The notes under the pieces are model-generated. The model made no database searches. It worked only from the letters and a program-made list of their open reading frames with translations, and was not told the origin of the DNA. The position numbers and the translations under genes are program-made. Below are positions 8,637 to 15,309 of a stretch of 15,309 nucleotides of DNA, one piece after another; the first letter of the stretch is position 1, and each line of letters opens with the position of its first letter. The stretch lies in NCBI GenBank assembly GCA_003990745.1, contig RBNI01003731.1:1-15309 (forward strand), given 5' to 3'. This DNA is from Jimgerdemannia flammicorona. Its lineage: Eukaryota; Mucoromycota; Endogonomycetes; Endogonales; Endogonaceae.

Positions 8637-9560
8637 CACAAATAGTTCTATTGGATTAGAACTGATCTGGATCAGTATATCTATTAATATTCTCTTAATA
8701 GTATTCATGGCTATAGTGTATACCTCTGTCTATTCTTTTTCAATATTGGCTCCTTTCTTAGTAAAGCTTATAAGTAGGACAGTAATTATAGAGAATTCTT
8801 GAATAAATCTCCTATAATATTCTACCAGTTCATTGAATCCTCATAAGAACTTAAGAGTCTTGAGGATAGGCCAATTACAGATTGCTTGAATTTTCTTAGG
8901 ATCAATGACAATATTATTTTCAGAGATGATATATCCTAGATATTTAATTTTCTTCTTGAAGAAATGTTATTTCTTCTTTTTTGCTAAGAGTTTATATTTA
9001 TAGAGTATGTCAAAAACCATTTGCAGGTACTATTGGTGAATAATATTACTTATGCTGTATACCAGAATATCATCCAGATAGAATCAGAATAAAGACTCTG
9101 AGGTATTTTTGAAAAATATCATTTATCAGTATTTAGAAAGTTACTAGTATATTAGTGAGGCCAAATAGTATTATACAGAATTTATAATAGCCAAATCTCA
9201 TTCAAAAGACTGTCTTAGAAATATCTTCTTCTTTGATATAGATTTGGTGATATCCAGATATAAGGTCAATGAGTAAAAAGATCTTGGTCTTATATACTTG
9301 ATCAAGTAGTTTATCAATTCTTGAGAGTATATATCAGTTCTTGACTGAGATTTTGTTAAGTACTTGGTAGTCAATATATATGTGAAGACTTCTATCCTTC
9401 TTGTAGATAAAGAGGATTAGTATACTATATAATAATTTTGATAAATAAATGAGTCTTTTGCTTATTAATTCTGCTAGTTATTCTTTGAGAGTCTCTAACT
9501 TGGGTTGGGCTAATTGATAGATTTCATGGTAGGGAGGGTCAGAACTAGGAATGGTTTCAA
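8637..9560 (-). pseudogene. Ty3/gypsy reverse transcriptase and connection (decayed)
   Basis: This is the polymerase of the LTR element. On the minus strand it begins with the linker DPPYHEIYQL (about 9540), then ILFIYKKD (9417 downward), IDYQVLNKI, FLLIDLISGYHQI, FGLTN, and the catalytic YLDDILVYS at 9080-9054. After it come the thumb motif YYRRFI (8819-8802) and the approach to RNase H, broken off at ELFVT by the DIRS-like insertion. The YLDD and YYRRFI parts share one frame, shifted by one from the part before about 9090. Stops sit at conserved Arg or Gln positions: TGA for Arg in 'KNRYPL' and TAA for Gln in 'TFQ'. The linear order and motif spacing fit chromovirus-type Ty3/gypsy polymerases. 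Confidence 0.88.
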
Positions 9561-10150
9561 TACTATATTCTACTGCTCAGGCTGGTGGTAGTTCTTGAGG
9601 TTCTTAGAAGATATCTTCATATTTATTGAGTAATTCTTAGAGATTATCTTCCCCATCATCTTCATCTTTTAGGAGCTTAGGAAGTTCTTCATTATCTTCT
9701 TGTAGAGTTTTCTTAACTGTATATATATAGATATGCTGGTCTGATTTTTGAATTAACTTCTTCATTTAGATAGCAGAGATGATATCACATCTATGCTTTG
9801 GTTTCTTCTTAGTTTACTTGAGTTGTAGCTTGATATCTCCTAGAGAGATTATATTGGTTTGCCAATTGATATGAGAATTCTCCTGAGTAAGCCAGAATTT
9901 TATGAGGATGAGATTGTATCCTGGAAGATATGCAATATAGAAGATTTATCTTTTAATATAGTTTCTAAGTTATATTAGTGTATTTTTACATATCTTAGAA
10001 AGTTTCTATATTATTCCATTACTAAAAATAGTAATGTTTCCTTTTGAGTTTCTTTGTATCTTGAGGTAGAATTTATTGGCAGTTTCTTGATTGAGATAGC
10101 ATTTGCTTACTCTACTATCAATTAGAATTTTGATGGTATTTTCTTCAATT
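9561..10150 (-). pseudogene. Ty3/gypsy aspartic protease (decayed)
   Basis: The protease would cut the gag-pol polyprotein. On the minus strand the frame reads TIKILIDSR with the catalytic Asp at 10119-10117, followed by VSKCYLNQETA. The family motif is DSG or DTG; here the Gly is Arg (10113-10111, AGA), one G-to-A step from GGA. The stretch 9561-9990 joins protease to reverse transcriptase and is acidic around 9600-9700. Stops are frequent. The position directly upstream of reverse transcriptase supports the call. Confidence 0.7.
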
Positions 10151-11004
10151 TTCCCTTATAGGTAGATATATTCTATATTAGTCTCTTGCTAAGTAGTAAT
10201 TGTTTCTAAGATAACTTCTTTTTTCCAATCTTGTACTTCTCTATCTTCATTATTGATGTTTTTGATTTCTTTATTTCATTATTCTGAGATGATTGGCTTA
10301 TACTTCTTAGATTTGAGAATATATATAATGTATTCTCCTATATGTTCAAAACAGTATATCTTAATTCCATAGAGGCATTATCCTATAAGGATATATCCAT
10401 CAGCAATATACTAGTACTATTTCTGGTCTTAGTCTTGGAGTTCTTTAATATAGATAATCTTCTATATTTTGGTCTTCTTCTTGGTCTTATCAATGTACTT
10501 TTCTGTTGATCTAAAGGCTTTTTCTCCTCTATCAGAAGGTGACAGTTTACTTATTTCTTCTACTTTAAGATCATTACATATCACTTCAATAATAGCTTGG
10601 ATGATCCATTTTCGACAGATGATTTCAACAGTCTTTTATTCAGTATTGTACAGTAAGACTTTTATTTCACCTTTGAATCTCTGGTCTATACCTTCTCTAG
10701 CTATGTAGAGTTTCTCTTCTCTGGCCAGACTACTTCTTTCTATAAGGCAGATGTAGGTTTCCTTAGGTACTTTTATTCTAATATTTATATTAATTGCTAC
10801 TTACTTGCTTGATTCAATGGTTACTTCTATACTAGTATAGAGATTGTAGCCAGCATCAAATTCATATATTTTGTCTTAGATTTTTATAGTAATGTGGAAT
10901 CTCTTAACCTTGATTTTCTTAGAGATTCCTTTAGAGTCATCTTCTATTATAGTAATAATGTAAGAGAAGAATAGTCCTTTGTTTATATTAGTCTTCTTAT
11001 CAGG

Positions 11005-11046
11005 ATATTTACAAGATATATATCCTTTCTTCTTGTAATAGAAATA
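11005..11046 (-). other. Gag zinc knuckle with all ligands changed to Tyr
   Basis: Fourteen residues, YFYYKKKGYISCKY, carry Tyr at positions 1, 4, 9 and 14, the exact places of Cys, Cys, His and Cys in a retroviral-type CCHC knuckle. Cys to Tyr needs one G-to-A step and His to Tyr one C-to-T step. The knuckle would bind RNA; this version cannot hold zinc. Confidence 0.8.
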
Positions 11047-12466
11047 TACTTCTTTCTTTATAAGTTCTTTTATTTCCTTATCAGACAGTTTCTTGAATCC
11101 TCCTAGTAATCTTGAGAACTCATTCCATAGTTTATACTTCTTTTCGAATTGATATTATTTGTCTTCTCTATTATTGTTTTTGTTATCTTTTAGCTTTTAA
11201 ACTACAAGAATAGTGTATACTTGTGTAATGGCTTGTCTTAGGTACCATTGTTCAATAGACAATCATAGGATCATCCTTGCTTACAGATTTTTTCTAATAA
11301 TTATCCAGAGATGGTATCAAAAAATAGACAGTTCAGGTTCTATTTACTGTCTATTCCCAGTGGCTATTTTTTGCTCTTATAGTATTCAGGAGGGTTTCTA
11401 GTTTTGTGGTAAATACTTTAAGATCTTCTTTTCCATCATTATAGAATTATAGATTTTTAAGCTTAGTTTTAGCTTTGGCAATGTGGGCAGAGCTACAGAA
11501 CTACTGAATAATTAACTTCTTTAATCCTATGATGGCTGGGTGAACTTCATAGTTAGGATGATTATTATCTCTATCACTTATAAGAGTTTCAGCATAGGTT
11601 TCCCAGATAAGAGAATATATTAGTAGATTATACCACTACTGAGCAGCTGTGTCTGTGAAATATATAGAAACCTTTTCTACTTGTGAGCTTGCAGTTGCAT
11701 AGAGATCTTTAATCTTATAGTATATATTATTTTCAAGAATATTATCTGAGCTTCAGTTATCATTCCAATATTAATATAGTAGTTGGTATCAACTTATCCT
11801 ATAAATGTTATTACTTAGTCTGCTTTATCTTCAAATGGGGTGAGATAGAGACCTTTTGTGGGCTTGTTTGTTTCAATGCTGAGATAGAGAGCTTAAGTGA
11901 ATATGGCTACTTAATCAGTCAATACTGCTATCTTATCATCAGCTGATACTATTCTGCTATTTGTATTATCTATTTAGTAGGATAGTTGAGGTTCTGCTTC
12001 TTCAATTACTATCATATATCAATTGTGGATTGGGGCTAATTCTTTTATGATATTACTGAGATGAGTGAGTCTATAGGCTAGCAGTTTTGATAGAGTAATT
12101 ATTGGGTCTGCTGTAATCTTAAGTAGGCTTAATATCCTTGGTAGTAGTTCTATAATAGTACTGGGACCACCAAGATTAGGTTCAGGGGTTTCTTCAATTA
12201 TTCTTCTAAATTTAGATGATATAGTAAGGATTTTATTAGGTTTAGTCACTTGTTACTCTTATTGCTGAATTATTCTTACTTATGTATAGAAAATTCAGTG
12301 GTAGAAGTTATATTTCTTTTGATAAGTATAGTATTCCTTATAGCTTAGAAAGATCTTGGCTTTGTAGTAACAATCATTTAGGAGATAGTTCAGGAAGTAT
12401 TTAGTTGCAGCTTCAATAGATTCTTGAGTATACTTTTTATAGAAGTAGCTGCCAACTATTCCTTAA

Positions 12467-12474
12467 GTTCAGAG
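12467..12474. repeat. Target-site duplication, left copy
   Basis: GTTCAGAG directly left of the foldback element. The same 8 bases stand at its right. They fit nTnnnnAn, the preferred hAT target. The A before each copy is also shared. Confidence 0.85.
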
Positions 12475-13129
12475 TAGTGCTCTGAACGAGTCAATCCAGA
12501 TGGGATTTGGATGGATTCGAATCCCATCTGGATCAACTCGGATTGGATTCGAATCCTATCCAGATCAACTCGGATTGAATTCGAATCCCATCAGGATGGA
12601 TTCGAATCAACCATTGTTTTGATTTCCAAATTGGACAATTAAATGTTTACATCAATAACTCGATTAATAATCATCCAAATTTGATGATCTTGGTGTCATT
12701 TGAAAGCCCTTAATAAGGCCTTTCTAATGATATTAAGAACATTAAAATCGGATTACGCGTTGCCGAGGTATTAAGGAAAACGTGAAGAATTTCCAAAATC
12801 AGTGATTCAGACGGTTTCCTTCATAACTCAGCAACGCATGATCGGATTTCAATGTTCTTGGTATCATTAGATAGGCCTTATTAAGGGCTTTCAAATGACA
12901 CCAATATCATCAAATTTGGATGATTATTCATTGAGTTATTGATGTAAATATTTAATTATCTAATTTGGAAATCAAAACAATGGTTGATTCGAATCCATCC
13001 AGATGGGATTTGAATCCAATCCGAGTTGATCCAGATGGGATTCGAATCCCATCCGAGTTGATCCGGATGGGATTCAATCTGAATCAATTCGAATCCAATC
13101 CGGATTAAATTGACTCGTTAGGAGTACTA
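12475..13129. mobile_element. Foldback MITE, probably hAT-derived
   Basis: The 655-bp element reads almost as one long palindrome centred near 12800, with arms of more than 300 bp. Its ends are TAGTGCTC (left) and TAGTACTC (reverse complement of right), followed in both by AACGAGTCAAT with a one-base length difference. An 8-bp direct repeat flanks it. The ends, the 8-bp duplication and its pattern fit the hAT superfamily; short length and no coding frame make it non-autonomous, so a transposase would have to come from elsewhere. More than 20 CpG occur in it while the sequence around has very few. It interrupts the Ty3 gag. Confidence 0.85.
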
Positions 13130-13137
13130 GTTCAGAG
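13130..13137. repeat. Target-site duplication, right copy
   Basis: GTTCAGAG, identical to 12467-12474. Removing the element and one copy rejoins the Ty3 gag sequence. Confidence 0.85.
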
Positions 13138-13401
13138 GTATAGGAAACTTCTTTGTTGAGTGCAAGAAAGATATTGAATACTTCTTAAATAGTTTCATTA
13201 TTGAGTTTATCAAACTCTTCTTAACTGGTATAGATTTTAGTTCACTCAGTAATAATTCTGTTAGCTTCTTTAGCTTAAGTCTGAGAGATATCTAGAGTGA
13301 AGGTATTTCTTAGCTATTACTATCAATATTAGTAGTATTGATCTGTCTGATTGTCTGTAGTATTCTTAAAAGAGAGTTATTCATGGGTGGTGAGAAACTG
13401 T

Positions 13402-13413
13402 CTGCTGCTACCA
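13402..13413 (-). promoter_or_regulatory. Ty3 primer-binding site
   Basis: On the minus strand TGGTAGCAGCAG starts three bases after the LTR end. Primer-binding sites begin TGG because they pair with the CCA end of a tRNA. I cannot name the tRNA from memory. Confidence 0.55.
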
Positions 13414-13639
13414 AATTGTAATAAAACTATATACTGTCATGTAGTGGTCGCTGAGTCCTTCAAATATACCAGATTCTCTTCAAGTATATCTTTTAGACTA
13501 ACTCAAGTTTGTTATAAGCAAGTTCTTATTGGAGTACCTTCCCAAGGTCTTATAGTCCTCAAACTTCTTATCTTTAACTATCTTGTTATCTCTTAGATTG
13601 CTTACAAGGAAGTGTACATATTGTACTAAATTGACTGAC

Positions 13640-13645
13640 TTTATT
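13640..13645 (-). terminator. Ty3 LTR poly(A) signal
   Basis: AATAAA on the minus strand, about 20 bases downstream of the TATA element, in the U3-R part of the LTR. Confidence 0.5.
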
Positions 13646-13660
13646 TCAGGGGAAATAAGA

Positions 13661-13672
13661 GGGGTATTTATA
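13661..13672 (-). promoter_or_regulatory. Ty3 LTR TATA box
   Basis: TATAAATACCCC on the minus strand, the only clear TATA box in this LTR; it would start the element's transcript toward gag. Confidence 0.55.
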
Positions 13673-13803
13673 CAAAATATAATTCAATAGTTGCTAAGAT
13701 ATAAAGCTAAATATAAATTCCAATAACTAAAATAAAATGCCAGGACAGGAAAAACTACTAAGTTCCAGAGTTGACACTGATGATTGTACAGATTCAGGAT
13801 GCT

Positions 13804-13925
13804 GGTATAATTCGGTGTCACATCAGAATACCAGTGCTGACATTATTCAGTATTACATCAAATACTGGTACTGGCATTATTCAGTGTTACATCAAATATC
13901 AGTGCTGGCATTATTCAGTATAATA
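13804..13925. repeat. 34-bp tandem repeat at LTR outer end
   Basis: Three full units and a partial fourth share CTGGCATTATTCAGTGTTAC and ATCAAATA on the plus strand, spaced about 34 bp. Each carries the inverted LTR start (TGTRACA or TGTAATA on the minus strand). The unit nearest the interior (13804-13835) keeps a CpG and a variant start. Confidence 0.8.
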
Positions 13926-13931
13926 AAGAAC

Positions 13932-14933
13932 TTAGAGCAGAAATTTCAGGATCATGGGGACTTCATTCTCATCATCACTGAAGGAGATGAGATCTGCGAA
14001 TTCATCATTATCGTTGCATAGGTTGCACATTTCACGTATGTCATGCATTTTGCATGTGTTGTGCATTTCACATGCTTTGATGTCATGTGGGATGATGTCA
14101 TTGCCAATGACATCATTACATTCAGCAGTGGCAGGAATAAGGAGATCTGGAGCTCTCTAGTCTATGAGGTTCTCTTCCACAAAATAGGGAACAAATGTGG
14201 GGTCTTGGGGAGGTCTAATCTGGATGCTTGGGCCTTGGAATACTGAGATCAATCCTTGCAGGAATTAGTCTGGGTTGTCCTGAAGGATAGGATGCCAGAA
14301 GTCTTCTACTTCATCACTATTGAGAGTGATAGTGGACTGGGCTTCTGTAGCCACCCTGGCTTCTAGTGCATTGATATGGCAGGATGACAGGTCTCTGAAA
14401 TCTGAGACTCTAACATACTTCAAGTTGGGGATTGACCATGGTGCATACCTGAAGATCTGATGGATCTTCTTAGCTATCCTCATTTCACATATATCTATGG
14501 AAATAGCATCTTGTAGCTCTTGAGTGCTGACCTGTAGGAACTCTCGGCAGAGGAGGTTTCCTATTTTGTACTCCTGCCACATTTGGAGGCATTCAGTAGC
14601 AATGGTGATTCTTGTTTCTATTTCATAATAGTAGAGAATATAATGATAAGGATCACCAGTACCCAGATTGACACTAGGAGTCCTTCTTGAGTGGGTCCTC
14701 ATAGCTCTCCTGATGTCTTAGAACATCCTTTCTTCAACCAAGGTACCTTGGTAGTTCCTTGGCCTTGAGGTTTGGTGAGCAGTAGGCATTTTATTTGTGG
14801 TAAGTCTTTGAGCTATTTTGGAATTGGTGGGTCTTATTGGTTGTTGCTACTTCAGTTCCTTGATTCTTCTTTTATATTCCTCGAGATACTATACTATGGT
14901 CACAATGACTTACAGTTGATCATCATTGCTCAT
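13932..14933 (-). pseudogene. Unknown minus-strand gene with six in-frame stops
   Basis: One frame runs 334 codons from ATG (14933-14931) to TAA (13934-13932) and is protein-like throughout. The N-terminus has a charged helical stretch, YLEEYKRRIKELK (possible coiled coil). The middle contains DPYHYILYYYEIETRI and FRYAPWSIPNLKYVRV, then FWHPILQDNPD. The C-terminus has CNLCNDND with Cys/His-rich surroundings and an acidic SFSDDENE. The longest open piece is 14702-14265. The six internal stops are all TAA or TAG, each one step from Gln. A second candidate start is the ATG at 14789. I do not recognise the family. It ends 41 bp from the Ty3 LTR and reads the same way. It may be a gag of another retroelement or a host gene remnant. 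Confidence 0.55.
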
Positions 14934-15173
14934 CTTATATGCTATATGATCTTCTTATGCTCTGATCTGGTAGCTTGTAAGGAAAGACTGTCTCCTGTAC
15001 TGATATCATCATTCTGGAGTTACTGTTACAATACTAATATTGTAAATAATCAATAGTAACTATTAGCTCTAAGTTCTGAGTTTTTAAGGAAGTGCTGAGT
15101 TCCAAATTGTCTAATATAGTAGAGTCCAAATATTACTTTTTGGTCCTAGTTCTGGAAGAGACTATGCTTGTAT

Positions 15174-15176
<3 letters not shown>
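14934..15176. other. No gene recognised
   Basis: On the minus strand the frame of the unknown gene stays readable up to about 15010 (SFLTSYQIRA, one TAA), so its true start may lie there. Beyond that I see only AT-rich sequence and no signal. Confidence 0.5.
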
Positions 15177-15209
<33 letters not shown>

Positions 15210-15309
15210 GGACTCATAGTCCTGCGGATTTTTATTGGAAGGGAACCTAGACTATATAGGCCAAAACCCTCCCCCACCACCCACTGAACAATATCCCCCC
15301 ATTAACCTA
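15177..15309 (-). mobile_element. 3' end of a retroposed poly(A) transcript
   Basis: Thirty T (15177-15206) read as a poly(A) tail on the minus strand. AATAAA lies at 15236-15231, so the tail begins 24 bases after the signal, the normal cleavage distance. The body would extend rightward past the window. It could be a LINE, a SINE or a processed pseudogene. A TATATAG at about 15258-15252 and a C-rich stretch near 15270-15300 (G-rich on the minus strand) are visible but not informative. Confidence 0.5.

Larger units (their letters stand above)
10151..13400 (-). pseudogene. Ty3/gypsy gag (decayed, split by foldback element)
   Basis: Gag would form the virus-like particle. The N-terminal part (about 13290-13138) reads AKEANRII, EEFDKLNN, FNIFLALNKEV. 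It is interrupted by the foldback element at 13137. On the other side (12466 downward) it continues as YFYKKYTQESIEAATKYF, then a capsid-like region around 11900-11600 with TPFEDKAD and FTDTAAQ-stop-WYN. The C-terminal zinc knuckle lies at 11046-11005. It keeps the CCHC spacing (x2, x4, x4), but all four ligands are read as Tyr. Stops and frame changes occur throughout. From about 10960 to 10151 the sequence continues as a poorly conserved linker toward the protease. Confidence 0.75.
2255..13891 (-). mobile_element. Ty3/gypsy LTR retrotransposon, decayed and doubly interrupted
   Basis: On the minus strand, from high to low coordinate, the order is LTR, primer-binding site, gag, protease, reverse transcriptase, RNase H, integrase. 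Integrase downstream of RNase H is the Ty3/gypsy order (Ty1/copia has it before reverse transcriptase). Subtracting the DIRS-like insertion (about 4.8 kb) and the foldback element (0.66 kb) leaves about 6.1 kb, a normal size. All frames carry many stops. The left end is uncertain: integrase-like sequence fades near 2340, and a purine run on the minus strand (complement of 2278-2292) could be the polypurine tract, but no second LTR follows. The element may be truncated there. Confidence 0.85.
13417..13891 (-). repeat. Ty3/gypsy 5' LTR
   Basis: On the minus strand it starts TGTAACA (13891-13885) or, in a second candidate, TGTGACA (13822-13816), and ends in TTACA at 13417, so it is 475 or 406 bp long. 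A TATA box TATAAATA lies at 13672-13665 and an AATAAA poly(A) signal at 13645-13640, followed by a primer-binding site and gag. The beginning is uncertain because the TGTRACA start is repeated in a 34-bp tandem repeat. No second LTR was found in the window. Confidence 0.65.

Noticed and set aside
12505..13105. tRNA gene or SINE, because of B-box-like GATTCGAATC motifs.
   Set aside because: No A box or cloverleaf is visible and the motif is repeated inside a palindrome flanked by a hAT-type duplication.
13737..14021. A plus-strand 94-codon frame with repeated peptide units.
   Set aside because: The peptide repeats are only the 34-bp DNA repeat at the LTR end, and the frame lies opposite the LTR and the unknown minus-strand gene.
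13932..14933. A reassigned genetic code with TAA/TAG read as Gln.
   Set aside because: Stops in the other elements include TGA at Arg or Trp positions and TAG at Trp positions, together with missense changes of the same type. Transitions explain all of it.
15290..15309. Telomere-like CCCCCC and CCTA at the right edge.
   Set aside because: There is no repeated unit, only single occurrences.
1..15309. CRISPR arrays, bacterial operons, riboswitches.
   Set aside because: No regularly spaced repeats with unique spacers and no bacterial gene organisation were seen. Everything points to eukaryotic retroelements.

Overview
The window is a graveyard of nested transposable elements; I see no intact host gene. 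It looks like a filamentous fungus with a large, repeat-rich genome. Conserved retroelement domains are readable on the minus strand, but they are broken by stops and substitutions that look like C-to-T or G-to-A changes. CpG is scarce over most of the window and TpA is abundant. This is what repeat-induced point mutation (RIP), or decay of methylated cytosines, leaves behind. The fungal assignment is inference.

Layout. Positions 1-2254 hold a decayed plus-strand element: a Glu-rich coding remnant, a candidate LTR with its own TATA box and poly(A) signal, then non-coding sequence with degenerate repeats. From about 2255 to 13891 runs one Ty3/gypsy LTR retrotransposon on the minus strand. Read from right to left it has a 5' LTR (13417-13891), primer-binding site, gag with a ruined zinc knuckle, aspartic protease, reverse transcriptase, RNase H and integrase. 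No matching 3' LTR was found. Two younger elements interrupt it.

Insertion 1 (about 3818-8636, minus strand) is a 4.8-kb DIRS-like tyrosine-recombinase retrotransposon sitting inside the Ty3 RNase H domain. It has 161-bp inverted terminal repeats, an internal complementary region, a gag-like region, reverse transcriptase/RNase H, a methyltransferase-like region and a tyrosine recombinase. All its coding parts are decayed, including both recombinase arginines.

Insertion 2 (12475-13129) is a 655-bp foldback element, nearly palindromic over its whole length. It is flanked by an 8-bp direct repeat that fits the hAT target pattern, lies in the Ty3 gag, and is rich in CpG, unlike its surroundings.

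Right of the Ty3 LTR, a minus-strand reading frame of unknown family (about 14933-13932) has six in-frame stops, all TAA or TAG. At the right edge a 30-base T run preceded by AATAAA (minus strand) marks the 3' end of a retroposed poly(A) transcript whose body lies outside the window.

The layers give a relative history. The Ty3 element is oldest and most AT-rich, the DIRS-like element is younger and still GC-richer, and the foldback element appears youngest or was never mutated. Nothing here appears able to move by itself.
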